DNA from: Rhodospirillaceae bacterium
GTDB taxonomy: Bacteria > Pseudomonadota > Alphaproteobacteria > Rhodospirillales > Casp-alpha2
Reading direction: 5' to 3'
Assembly: GCA_016845145.1 (NCBI GenBank)
Contig: JAERTE010000122.1
Location: 1-64,000 of the forward strand
Length of the DNA: 64,000 nt
The notes beneath the pieces were generated by a model, which did not search any database, had not been told where the DNA came from, and saw only the letters and a list, made by a program, of their open reading frames with translations. Shown here piece after piece: positions 19,568 to 28,032 of this stretch. The first letter of the stretch is position 1. Every line of letters begins with the position of its first letter. The translations under genes and the position numbers were made by a program.

Positions 19568-20728
19568 ATGATGAAACGCCGAGAATTCTTGAAAACCGCC
19601 TCCGCCGCCTCAGTCATGCTCGCGTCGCCATTTCCCGTACGCGCCGCGAAAGGAAACTGGCAGCGCACCTTGGTGCTGGTCGAGTTGAAAGGCGGCAACG
19701 ATGGTCTTAATACCGTTGCACCCTATGCCGACCCGGCGTACCGCGAATTGCGCCCAAACCTGGCCCTCAGTCGTGACAAAGTTATTCAAATCAGCGAACA
19801 GTTGGGTTTCCATCCCAGCCTGGAGCCGTTGATGCCGCTGTGGAAACAGCGCCGGATGGCGGTCACGTTAGGGCTTGGCTACCCGAACCCAAACTTATCG
19901 CATTTTCGCGGCATCGATATTTGGGACACTGGGTCCGATTCCGACCAAGTCCTGGAACAAGGTTGGATCTCACAATTGTTCAGTGAATCCAAACCGCCAC
20001 GTGACTATGCCGCTGACGCTATCTTACTGGGCCGCCATCGCCCAGGCCCCGTCATGGGTGGCGGATCGCGCATCGTGTTGCTGAAAAGCGAACCAGCGAA
20101 ATTTTTGAGAAAGGCTTCGAAAATCGCCACCGCTCCGGGTATGAGTGCCAATCCTGCGTTGGCGCACCTGTTGAAAAACCGCCAGGATTTGCGCAGCGCC
20201 GCGGAAAAAATCATCGCCAAGCGGATTGAGGACATCAAACCATCGGTGACGTTCCCGGAAACCGATATGGGCAAACAGTTTGCCATTGCGGCGCGGCTGT
20301 TGATCGCGGGCGTACAGACTCCGGTCATCAAGCTTTCCATTAACGGTTTCGACACCCACGTCGACCAAGAACCAACGCATGGTGAATTGCTGGCCGAGGT
20401 TGCCGGTGGTGTCTCCGCCTTTGCCGCTGAAATGGAAAAACGCGGGCTTTGGAATGACGTTCTGGTCATGACCTATTCAGAATTCGGCCGCCGCGCGACT
20501 GAAAACAACTCCGCCGGGACGGACCACGGCACCGCCGCGCCGCACTTTATGATCGGTGGCCGGATCAAAGGTGGGGTCTACGGTCGGTATCCCGACCTGA
20601 CCGATCTGGTGAAAGGCAACCTCAAGCACACACTCCACTATCGCTCGCTCTATGCGACATTGGCACGCGATTGGTGGGGTTTGGAAGCCGGCTTTATCGG
20701 TGAGAGGTCTCTCGAACTGATAGCGTAA
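19568..20728 (+). CDS. DUF1501 family Tat-exported protein
   Basis: 386 residues, beginning with a twin-arginine-like signal (KRREFLKTASAASVMLASPFPVRA). The DUF1501 sulfatase-like fold is indicated by VLVELKGGNDGLNTVAP, LGLGYPNPNLSHFRGIDIW, ..TYSEFGRRATENNSAGTDHGTAAPHF and GGVYGRYPDL. Tat export suggests cofactor or metal loading in the cytoplasm. Translation is probably coupled to the DUF1800 gene just upstream. No experimental function is known to me for the pair. Confidence 0.92.
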   Translation: MMKRREFLKTASAASVMLASPFPVRAAKGNWQRTLVLVELKGGNDGLNTVAPYADPAYRELRPNLALSRDKVIQISEQLGFHPSLEPLMPLWKQRRMAVTLGLGYPNPNLSHFRGIDIWDTGSDSDQVLEQGWISQLFSESKPPRDYAADAILLGRHRPGPVMGGGSRIVLLKSEPAKFLRKASKIATAPGMSANPALAHLLKNRQDLRSAAEKIIAKRIEDIKPSVTFPETDMGKQFAIAARLLIAGVQTPVIKLSINGFDTHVDQEPTHGELLAEVAGGVSAFAAEMEKRGLWNDVLVMTYSEFGRRATENNSAGTDHGTAAPHFMIGGRIKGGVYGRYPDLTDLVKGNLKHTLHYRSLYATLARDWWGLEAGFIGERSLELIA

Positions 20729-20740
20729 GGCGGCGCCTGA

Positions 20741-21565
20741 TCAGTCGACGAATTCTATCACCGCATCGAAGTCGGAAATGCGGACCACTGTGCGCGAACT
20801 TTCGATCTGGCATTCAAGGCCGTCTAGTCCGCCTTGCACGAGATCATTCAGCGCCGCACGGTTCTGAGACTTAAACACCAAAGCGCCGAAGATCGATGGA
20901 CGCCCCGCCATTGGTGATGCGAGAGCGCCGTAGCGGTCTGCGTATTCGGATACGGCCAACACCGTCACCTGGCCGCCATCAAACGCGGCTGAATTATTCT
21001 GTACATCGCAGCCCAACAGCTTACCAAATTCTCTGGCTTCGTTATCGGCGGATTGAGAAGTCACGACAAACTCCGGGATGGCTACCGTAGCGTTGGCATG
21101 GGTCTGCCATTCTGGCCGCCATACGAGTTCGGGCGTGCTGTGCTCGCAGAAATACACACGTCCCCCCGGGAACACATCGGCGCGCACGGTGACGGTGCGG
21201 AATTTGGCATCTTGCGTGCTGCCATCCACATCGACGGGCCGCGAAAACGACCGCGGCGGATCGCCCGCTTGCCCGACCGAGCGTAAATGCGCATAGGTTT
21301 CGTCGGCACTGTCGGTTTTGAACACCAGACCATTGACGCCAAGCGGAGCATTGGCGATATCGGGCCGTTGATGGTCACCACCCGCCGGTATACCCAAAAG
21401 CTCCAGATAATCAGTGCCGAACATCATCAAGTGATTATAAGAACCCGTGGAATGATACCCGCGCGGCGTGATGACGAAGCCGAGGTTAGAAAACACGATC
21501 TCAGCGCGGTCCATGTTCGAGCCGACGTTGATCACCGTGTGGTCGAGCTTGTTGACTGACGTCAT
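20741..21565 (-). CDS. Glyoxalase/VOC-like domain protein
   Basis: 274 residues starting MTSVNKLDHTVI at 21565 with GGAGATC upstream. HTVINV.S.MD.A...F..LGF...PRG.H..GS.NHLMMFG..YLELLG is the pattern of the two-domain 'glyoxalase-like' VOC family, with metal ligands expected at the His of LDHT and Glu in YLEL. It is last in a minus-strand run that also holds a PaaI thioesterase, zinc dehydrogenase and acyl-CoA ligase (17-26 bp spacings), so it likely belongs to the same carboxylic-acid pathway. An open frame upstream to 21658 lacks a good start signal. Confidence 0.75.
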   Translation of the reverse strand: MTSVNKLDHTVINVGSNMDRAEIVFSNLGFVITPRGYHSTGSYNHLMMFGTDYLELLGIPAGGDHQRPDIANAPLGVNGLVFKTDSADETYAHLRSVGQAGDPPRSFSRPVDVDGSTQDAKFRTVTVRADVFPGGRVYFCEHSTPELVWRPEWQTHANATVAIPEFVVTSQSADNEAREFGKLLGCDVQNNSAAFDGGQVTVLAVSEYADRYGALASPMAGRPSIFGALVFKSQNRAALNDLVQGGLDGLECQIESSRTVVRISDFDAVIEFVD

Positions 21566-21581
21566 GGCGGATCTCCTGTGT

Positions 21582-22010
21582 CTATCCGGTAATCGGCACG
21601 TAGGTACCGCGCCCGACGGCGACCAATGCGCCCTCTTCGTTACTGACATCAATATCAATCACACAAGCGGACCGGCCGCGCCGGCGCACTTTGGCCACCC
21701 CAATGACGGCATCGCCCACGGCGGGCTTCAAGTAGTCAATGCGCAGATTCATGGTCGGCACCCCGCCGCCAATCATCATGCCGATGGCGAAATCGCCGAC
21801 AATATCGATAAATGCCGCCAACGGTCCGCCATGGAACTGTTTGGTGCCCGAGCGCCGCTCCATGCTGGGCGCCTGCGGCATGCGGATGGTGATCTCTTGC
21901 GCATCGTAGTCCATTTTCTGGATTTCCAGCTTCAGGGACGAAATAAACGGAGATTTGTCGAAGATGGCCTGCAGCGACGCTTCGTCCAGACGTTCCGGCG
22001 TATCGTTCAT
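21582..22010 (-). CDS. PaaI-family hotdog thioesterase
   Basis: 142 residues. The hotdog core KQFHGGPLAAFIDIVGDFAIGM (FHGG replaces the more usual .HGG with catalytic Asp/Asn region) and TMNLRIDYLKPAVGDAVIGVAKV are diagnostic. These enzymes hydrolyse acyl-CoA thioesters, often of aromatic or stalled intermediates. The gene sits 16 bp from the VOC gene and 14 bp from the zinc dehydrogenase, in one operon with the acyl-CoA ligase. It may clear dead-end CoA esters in that pathway. Confidence 0.85.
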   Translation of the reverse strand: MNDTPERLDEASLQAIFDKSPFISSLKLEIQKMDYDAQEITIRMPQAPSMERRSGTKQFHGGPLAAFIDIVGDFAIGMMIGGGVPTMNLRIDYLKPAVGDAVIGVAKVRRRGRSACVIDIDVSNEEGALVAVGRGTYVPITG

Positions 22011-22024
22011 GTTCTTGTTCCTTG

Positions 22025-23035
22025 TTAGGGTTTAACGATGACTTTGCCGAAGACCTCACGGTCCTCGATCAAGCGGAAGGCCTCGTTGACGTCTTCCAGC
22101 GGCAGTTCCTTATCGATGATCGGGTCCAGTTCGTCCTTGGAGATCATATCGATCAGAGCTTCCAGTTCGGGCCGGAGCCAACCATTAGCACCTAGCACCT
22201 GCAACTCGAACGACCATATGTAACGAAGGTCCTCAACCGGGTCGAAACCCGCCGTGGCGCCGCAGGTCAGTACCTTGCCGCCACGCTGCAGGCATTTCAG
22301 GCCCGTTACCCAGGTGTCCCCGCCGGTGAAGTTGACCACCACGTTGACGCCCTTCTCCCAACGTCGGCGGTGTGGTTTGCCGTACTGGTTATAGACCCAC
22401 TTGTGGAACTCTTCTTCCATATAGTTGATGCCGTGATCGGCACCGATACCGGCCAAACGGTCGAGCTTGTCTTGCGTCGAAGCGCAGGCGATGACCTCGC
22501 AGCCGCGCGCCTTGGCCAACATCACGGCACACGTCCCAACACCACCCGAAGCACCCAAAATCAGCACCCGATTGCCTTCCTGGACGTTACCGACCGTGTA
22601 CATCATGCGGTACGCCGTGCCATAGGCAACCGGCAGGCACGCAGCTTGCTCGTAGGAAACGTTATCGGGCAATGCCACCAGATGGTGTTCCGGCACCTTA
22701 CACAGTTCCGCCAGACCGCCGTGCCACATCTCACCCATTAGGCCACCGCCGCCGACCCGGTCGACCGGGTCACAAAGTACGCGCTGGCCAACCTTCCAGT
22801 CTGTCACGTCCGAACCGACTTCGACAATCTCACCGGCGAAATCGAGCCCCATTATGCACGGCATCGGCACTTTGATGCCAGGCATGCCGCGCCGCGTGAA
22901 GATATCGTGATAGTTCAACGAGGTCGCGCCGACTTTGATAATCACATCTTCGGCACCCGGCGTGGGATCTGGGAAATTAGATTCGATACCGATGGATCCA
23001 GGGCCACCGTGCTCGTGAATAACTGCTGCTTTCAT
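22025..23035 (-). CDS. Zinc-binding alcohol dehydrogenase / quinone oxidoreductase family
   Basis: 336 residues. MKAAVIHEHGGPG...GATSLNYHDIFTRRG is the MDR N-terminus. LDFAGEIVEVGSDV, CDPVDRVGGGG and the Rossmann stretch RVLILGASGGVGTCAVMLAKARG complete the family. Start at 23035 with GGAGGAAGAC upstream. MDR proteins reduce or oxidise alcohols, quinones or enoyl thioesters. Position between the thioesterase and ligase genes suggests a step in the same acid degradation pathway, for example as enoyl-CoA reductase or alcohol dehydrogenase; which one cannot be told. Confidence 0.88.
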   Translation of the reverse strand: MKAAVIHEHGGPGSIGIESNFPDPTPGAEDVIIKVGATSLNYHDIFTRRGMPGIKVPMPCIMGLDFAGEIVEVGSDVTDWKVGQRVLCDPVDRVGGGGLMGEMWHGGLAELCKVPEHHLVALPDNVSYEQAACLPVAYGTAYRMMYTVGNVQEGNRVLILGASGGVGTCAVMLAKARGCEVIACASTQDKLDRLAGIGADHGINYMEEEFHKWVYNQYGKPHRRRWEKGVNVVVNFTGGDTWVTGLKCLQRGGKVLTCGATAGFDPVEDLRYIWSFELQVLGANGWLRPELEALIDMISKDELDPIIDKELPLEDVNEAFRLIEDREVFGKVIVKP

Positions 23036-23061
23036 TGTTTGTCTTCCTCCAAGTGATTTGA

Positions 23062-24600
23062 TCAGCCAGCTTTGGCTGCGGGCGACTTTGCCCAAATTTC
23101 TTTGGCACGCGCTTCCAGGCCGTTGCGGTCGATTTTGCCGGGCCCCGCCAGCGGCAGTTCATCCATAATAATCACCATGCGCGGATGCTGGAACGCAGGC
23201 GCGTTATCCAGCGCGTGTTGTTTAATTTGCTGTTCGTTCAGTTCGGCGCCCGGTACTAGGACGACAAAGGCCACCGGCTTCATGCCCTTGATCTCGTCAG
23301 GCACTGCGACGACACAAGCCATCTCAATATCCGGATGCGCCACCAACACGGCCTCAACCTCGGCGGGATAGATGTTCTCGCCGCCGCAGTTGAACATGTC
23401 ATCGACGCGACCGACAAAAAAATACGCGCCCGTCTCAGGGTCGCGGCGGAATACATCGCCGGACTTGTAGAGGCCGTCTTCCGAAAACGCCTCGGCGGTC
23501 TTTTCCGGCAGGTTCAGATAGCCCGGCATGATCGCCGGCGTCAGGTGCCAAAGATCGCCTTGATCGGCCTCATTACCATCGGCATCGGCCAGCATCAGCC
23601 GCACCCCCGGCGATGGCCATCCGACCGAAATCGGCGGCGGCAGTTCACCGGGTCTGGGACCGAAGACCACGGGGCCGGCCTCTGTTGTACCGTAGCCGTT
23701 CATAACCGAGGCGTCCGGAAAGGCTTCTTCCACCCGTGCCCAAAGTTTGGGCGACACCGGCGCGGAGCCCATGCGCACGATAGTGACCGACGAGAGATCG
23801 GCTTTCTTGGTCAGCTCGGGATCGGCAAAACACATAGCCAGCATGGTCGGCACCGAAGTGATCCAAGTGCATTTGAAGCGCTCGATAGCGGCAATGTAAC
23901 GTTCGGCCTTGAATTCCGGCAATAGTACGATGTTGGCGCCGATGCCGAATGCGAACAACGATACGCAGAGCGCATTCATATGATAAAGCGGCGCGGCTAC
24001 CAAAAATCGATGGTGAGCACTATCAGGCGCGCGCTCGACCCGAAAATTGTGCGCCCACAAATGTCCCGCGTGGGTCAACGGCACACCTTTGGGGCGACCC
24101 GTGGAGCCGGACGTATAAAGGATCATGGCGATACCATCGGTGCCCGGATCAGCAATCTCGAACGGTCCAGGATCGAGCATGGCGGCATATCCGTCCGGTC
24201 CATCATCGTCAAAATCGAACACCGGCAAGTCGCCCGAAACATCGCGGTGATGCCCGGCATCGCAGATCACGGCACGAACGTTGGAATCGGAAAAAATGAA
24301 CTGAATGGTCTCGGGCGGAAATTTGAAATTTATTGGCACCGCAACCATGCCGGCACGCAAAATGCCCATGTAGGCGGTAATGAACTCAACTCTGTTTGCC
24401 GACAGCATGGCAATGGCGTCACCCGGCTCAAAGCCCTTGGCCAACAATCCACGCGCGCAGGCATTGGCCGCGTCATCGAGATCTCCGTAGGTGTGCTCTA
24501 TGGATGCCGCCCAATCACGGCAATCGATCAGCGCCAGCTTATCCGTACCCGCATCCGGGGCGAATATATCGCCCAGATTAGCGGTATTCCGCAAACTCAT
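23062..24600 (-). CDS. AMP-forming acyl-CoA synthetase (ANL superfamily)
   Basis: 512 residues starting MSLRNTANLGD at 24600 with GGAGGAAATT upstream. A3-type P-loop ILYTSGSTGRPKGVPLTH, A5 GYGTTEAG, A7/A8 YKSGDVFRR and FVGRVDDMFNCGGENIYPAEVE, and the A10 lysine in PLAGPGKIDRNGL are intact, so the enzyme should be active. It activates a carboxylic acid to its CoA ester. It is the first gene of the minus-strand operon (ligase, zinc dehydrogenase, PaaI, VOC), and the thiolase beyond the small 24716 gene is on the same strand. Substrate unknown; the neighbouring B12 mutase suggests a branched acid. Confidence 0.9.
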   Translation of the reverse strand: MSLRNTANLGDIFAPDAGTDKLALIDCRDWAASIEHTYGDLDDAANACARGLLAKGFEPGDAIAMLSANRVEFITAYMGILRAGMVAVPINFKFPPETIQFIFSDSNVRAVICDAGHHRDVSGDLPVFDFDDDGPDGYAAMLDPGPFEIADPGTDGIAMILYTSGSTGRPKGVPLTHAGHLWAHNFRVERAPDSAHHRFLVAAPLYHMNALCVSLFAFGIGANIVLLPEFKAERYIAAIERFKCTWITSVPTMLAMCFADPELTKKADLSSVTIVRMGSAPVSPKLWARVEEAFPDASVMNGYGTTEAGPVVFGPRPGELPPPISVGWPSPGVRLMLADADGNEADQGDLWHLTPAIMPGYLNLPEKTAEAFSEDGLYKSGDVFRRDPETGAYFFVGRVDDMFNCGGENIYPAEVEAVLVAHPDIEMACVVAVPDEIKGMKPVAFVVLVPGAELNEQQIKQHALDNAPAFQHPRMVIIMDELPLAGPGKIDRNGLEARAKEIWAKSPAAKAG

Positions 24601-24715
24601 TAATTTCCTCCCCGGCCACGCCTCCGAGCCGCGCGACAATTCTGGAGAGCCGAGCCCCAACCGTCAAGACGCCGCAAAACTGGCATTTTCAGTGCGTCTA
24701 GCTTATATTCGCTTT

Positions 24716-24928
24716 ATGGAATTTATCGGTACATTTTTGCATTGGGCCATGCGGTTGGCGCCAGGACTGGTGATGACGTCGCTGTTGTTTTCGCTTGACG
24801 GCAACCTGAAGTGGATCGGCCTCATGGGGCCGGTGCTATTGGTGATGGCCTTTATGGGAATTGGTTGTGCGTGCTCCGTCCATCCTGGTCAAGCACGCGA
24901 TCAGCAAAATCCGTTCCCAGGCATCTAA
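24716..24928 (+). CDS. Small hydrophobic protein, possibly DUF2892-like
   Basis: 70 residues, with two hydrophobic stretches (RLAPGLVMTSLLFSL and WIGLMGPVLLVMAFMGIGCA), so probably a small inner-membrane protein. The helix-turn-helix hairpin ending with a Cys vaguely resembles DUF2892/YgaP-type membrane segments. No strong ribosome-binding site; the ATG at 24716 is a guess. It lies between the ligase promoter region and the thiolase stop on the opposite strand. May be spurious. Confidence 0.35.
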   Translation: MEFIGTFLHWAMRLAPGLVMTSLLFSLDGNLKWIGLMGPVLLVMAFMGIGCACSVHPGQARDQQNPFPGI

Positions 24929-24932
24929 TTAC

Positions 24933-26135
24933 CTAGGCAGCCGTCCGCTCCAGCAGCACCGACGCGCCCAATCCGCTGCCTGCCGGCACCGTGGCGCCGC
25001 CGGTCTTGAGACCGCGTTCCTTCAACGCGTTGGCCAGATGCACGGCGATGCGCAAGCCAGACATTCCCACCGGGTGGCCGATCCCGACTCCGCCGCCGTC
25101 GACATTCAACCGTTCTCCGTCCCAGCCGCCCATTTCACGGCAAGCCAGCAATTGCACGGCGAAACCTTCGTTGCACTCGATCAGGTCCAGATCGTCGACA
25201 CTCATTTCCGCCGACTTCAAGGACGCGTTCAGGGCATCGACGCACGAATACCCCATGAAATGCGGATCGCACCCCACCAAGGCGGTTCCCGGCATCTTGA
25301 TCCGCGCCATCGGATCGAGTCCCAGCTTGGCCATGCCCTTGTCACTGCACACCAAGGCCACGGCTGATCCGTCGTTGATAGGGGCAGCGTTGCCGGCCGT
25401 GATAACGCCGCCTTCTTTCACTGGCGCAATGCCACCAAGGGTCTCCAAGCTAATATCGGGCCTCGGGTTTTCGTCGCGTTCAAAGCGTTTGAAACCACCC
25501 CGGCGCTGCGGCACCTCGATGGGCACGATTTCATCGTCCAGACGTCCCGCATCCATGGCCGCTAAGGCGCGCTGGTGCGAAACGATGGCATATTCGTCCA
25601 TTTCTTCGCGGCTGACACCGTCTTCCTTGGCGTGATGCTCTGCCACGTCGATCATATACCACGGATCGCCCCACATCTTCGATCCCGCCAGCGTGCATTC
25701 GCGCAGCGTGTCGATAAATTCCGCGTGCTCCAGCCGATGCCCCCAACGCGAGCCCGGCACCATGTGCGGCGCGTTGCTCATGGACTCCATCCCGGCGACC
25801 AACACCACATCCGCCTCTTCCAGCGCCACCGCCTGCGCCGCTTGGATCAACGCTGCCATCGATGAGCAGCACTGCATGTTCACCGTATAAGCCGCCACCT
25901 TGTCGGGAATACCAAGGTTCAGCGACAGAATGCGAGCTGGGTTGGATTCGGTCATGTCCTGCAAGACCATGCCACCAATCACCAAGTCGATCTCATCGGG
26001 CGATATACCGCCATCGCCCAGCAGAGCCTTCCCCACTTGGGTCGCCACTTCAGTAGCGCGCATGGGCTTTAAACTGCCGCCGAACGATCCGATGGGGCTG
26101 CGTTTCGCATTGGCGAGATAAACATTTCGAGGCAT
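24933..26135 (-). CDS. Thiolase-family acyltransferase lacking the second catalytic cysteine
   Basis: 400 residues. The nucleophilic Cys89 (NMQCCSSMAALIQA), the loop NDGSAV, the NE.F motif (CNEGFAVQ) and His354 (GIGHPVGMSGLR) are present. In the C-terminal loop, where active thiolases have CxGGGxG, this protein reads ATVPAGSGLGAS, with Pro384 in place of the acid/base Cys. It may therefore do a non-standard acyl transfer or slow thiolysis. It is transcribed away from the B12 mutase genes across a 163-bp divergent region with candidate operators, implying shared control. Start at 26135. Confidence 0.88.
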   Translation of the reverse strand: MPRNVYLANAKRSPIGSFGGSLKPMRATEVATQVGKALLGDGGISPDEIDLVIGGMVLQDMTESNPARILSLNLGIPDKVAAYTVNMQCCSSMAALIQAAQAVALEEADVVLVAGMESMSNAPHMVPGSRWGHRLEHAEFIDTLRECTLAGSKMWGDPWYMIDVAEHHAKEDGVSREEMDEYAIVSHQRALAAMDAGRLDDEIVPIEVPQRRGGFKRFERDENPRPDISLETLGGIAPVKEGGVITAGNAAPINDGSAVALVCSDKGMAKLGLDPMARIKMPGTALVGCDPHFMGYSCVDALNASLKSAEMSVDDLDLIECNEGFAVQLLACREMGGWDGERLNVDGGGVGIGHPVGMSGLRIAVHLANALKERGLKTGGATVPAGSGLGASVLLERTAA

Positions 26136-26159
26136 GATCAATGAACCTTGATTAGAACA

Positions 26160-26171
26160 GAACAATTGTTC
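26160..26171. promoter_or_regulatory. Candidate operator 1 (perfect palindrome GAACAATTGTTC)
   Basis: A 12-bp perfect palindrome lies 25 bp upstream of the thiolase start in the thiolase/mutase divergent gap. It is followed by GATAAAA. The same TTGTTCGATWWW string recurs, inverted, at the second site near 26256. The TetR gene at 29376 is the natural candidate regulator. Binding is inferred only. Confidence 0.45.
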
Positions 26172-26255
26172 GATAAAATACAGTGATTTCGTCTTATTGC
26201 AACATATGACATGAAAATCTTTTGATTGACCTGTGTCCATACATTGAATAAAAAT

Positions 26256-26269
26256 CGAACAAGTGATCG
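26256..26269. promoter_or_regulatory. Candidate operator 2 (imperfect palindrome CGAACAAGTGATCG)
   Basis: A 14-bp pseudo-palindrome (10 of 14 positions symmetric), 30 bp before the mutase ATG. On the minus strand it reads CTTGTTCGATTTTT, matching operator 1 over TTGTTCGAT. Two related sites, one in front of each divergent gene, fit a common TetR-type repressor. Confidence 0.4.
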
Positions 26270-26298
26270 GTTTTTATAACTCCGAAGCGGGGGCAATC

Positions 26299-28032
26299 AT
26301 GTATGATGACGACACCTTGGCGCGATCCGAGGCAGCGGCGGCGCGACGCGACGAAGCCTATCAGCGCATCGTCAACAAGTTCGGCGACGCGGCACCAAAG
26401 CGCGCCACCCACCCCCAGACGCATTCCGGCCTGCCGCTGAAGAGCGCTTACTTTCCGCACGACGTGGCAGGGCTGGATTTCAATCAAATCGGCGCGCCAG
26501 GCGACTATCCATTCACGCGCGGCAATCTGGCCGCCCAATACCAGGTCATGAACTGGGCTAACCAACCGGTCATGGGCTACGGCCTGCCGGAAGATACGCG
26601 CGAGCGCATGGACCTGATGTCGGCTAAGGGCATGACCGGTTATTTCGGCCAGAAGTTCTACAATCTGGTCTACGATCTCGTGTCGCACGAAGGCTTGGAC
26701 CCAGACCACCCCGCCGCCCGCGGCCGCGTCGGGCAGTGCGGCATGGGCGTTTATTCGAAAGCCGACATGGCGCGCATGTTCGATGGCATGGATTTGTCGA
26801 AAATGAACGTTGTGCACATCACCTATTATCAGGTGCTGCCGGCGCTGGCGCAGTACATTGCCCTGGCAGAGGATTGGGGGCTCACCGCCGCCGATCTGCG
26901 CGGCAATTCCATGAACTGGTATCACCAGTCGGCTTACGTGGGCATGAGTGCATTTCCCGCCCCGCAAGGCCAGAAGCTGGCAGTCGAATTGATCGACTAT
27001 TGCGCCGAACACATGCCGCGCTGGAACACCACCAACATGTTCGGTTACGGCGTCGAAGAAGCCGGCGGCAACGCCATCCAGGAAATCGGCCTGATGCTCG
27101 CCTACGGCATCGATATCATGCGCTCCGTCACGGCGGCCGGAATGGATGTGGACAAGGCGCTGCCCCGCATCGGCTTCCAAATCGCCCAGGCCAACGATTT
27201 CTTTGAGGAGGTCTGCAAAATCCGCGCACTCAGACGGCTATGGGCGACCACCATGCACGAGAAATTCGGTGCCGAGGACCCGCGCTCCATGCACGTGCGC
27301 ATCCACACCCACACGTCGGGCGCGGCGCTGACAGCGCAGCAACCGCTGGTCAACCTGATTCGCACCACCTTGCATTCCTTCGGCGCAGCACTTTCCGGCG
27401 TCCAGGCGATGGAAGTCTCTGCCTATGACGAGGCGCTCTCAATCCCGTCGGAGGAATCGGCAACCCTGGCACTCCGCGTGCAACAAGTGATCCAGGAAGA
27501 GACAAATGTCACAAGCGTGTCCGACCCACTGGCGGGGTCCTATTTTGTTGAAGCGCTGACCGACCAGATCGCCAAGGCGGCGATGGCGTTCGTCGATAGG
27601 GTCGAGGAGCAAGGCGGCTACATCGCGGCCCAGCAGAAAGGCTGGATCAGGCGCGAAGTCGAAACTTCCGCCGACCTCTGGCGTGAACAGATCAACAGTG
27701 GCGAGCGTAGCGTCGTCGGCCTCAACTGTTATGTGGACGAAGGCGAGGAAGCGGCACAGCCGAACATCTTCAAGACCGATCCCAACGTTGAACGCATTGC
27801 CATCGAGCGGGTCCAGGAACTGCGCGCCACCCGCGATGCAACGAAATTTGAGACCGCCATGGCTGCGTTCCAAGAAGCAGCAGCGAAATTCGCCGACAGC
27901 GACTTTGCCGATCTGCGCGGCTGCCGACTAACCGAAACGGCCATCGACGCTGCGCGCGCCGACGCAACAACGGGCGAGATGATGGGCGTCTTGAAAGAGT
28001 CATTGGGATGGAGAGCACCACATGAATTCTGA
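26299..28032 (+). CDS. B12-dependent acyl-CoA mutase, large subunit, divergent (methylmalonyl-CoA-mutase family)
   Basis: 577 residues from ATG 26299 (G-rich SD). Family features: PGDYPFTRG near residue 55-63, AARGRVGQCG, FGYG.EEAGGNAIQE, DFFEEVCKIRALRRLW, HTHTSGAALTAQQPLVNLIRTT and DPLAGSYFVE. The substrate site differs: by eye alignment, the methylmalonyl-CoA mutase residues Gln197, Arg207 and His244 (P. shermanii numbering) fall on non-equivalent residues, with Gly251 at the His position (GYH.QEAG becomes GYGVEEAG) and FRPWTIRQ replaced by VMNWANQP. The TIM-barrel subunit binds the acyl-CoA; the B12 domain is the next gene. So this is not methylmalonyl-CoA mutase; another carbon-skeleton rearrangement is likely. 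An upstream in-frame start at 26263 is less likely. Confidence 0.85.
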   Translation: MYDDDTLARSEAAAARRDEAYQRIVNKFGDAAPKRATHPQTHSGLPLKSAYFPHDVAGLDFNQIGAPGDYPFTRGNLAAQYQVMNWANQPVMGYGLPEDTRERMDLMSAKGMTGYFGQKFYNLVYDLVSHEGLDPDHPAARGRVGQCGMGVYSKADMARMFDGMDLSKMNVVHITYYQVLPALAQYIALAEDWGLTAADLRGNSMNWYHQSAYVGMSAFPAPQGQKLAVELIDYCAEHMPRWNTTNMFGYGVEEAGGNAIQEIGLMLAYGIDIMRSVTAAGMDVDKALPRIGFQIAQANDFFEEVCKIRALRRLWATTMHEKFGAEDPRSMHVRIHTHTSGAALTAQQPLVNLIRTTLHSFGAALSGVQAMEVSAYDEALSIPSEESATLALRVQQVIQEETNVTSVSDPLAGSYFVEALTDQIAKAAMAFVDRVEEQGGYIAAQQKGWIRREVETSADLWREQINSGERSVVGLNCYVDEGEEAAQPNIFKTDPNVERIAIERVQELRATRDATKFETAMAAFQEAAAKFADSDFADLRGCRLTETAIDAARADATTGEMMGVLKESLGWRAPHEF

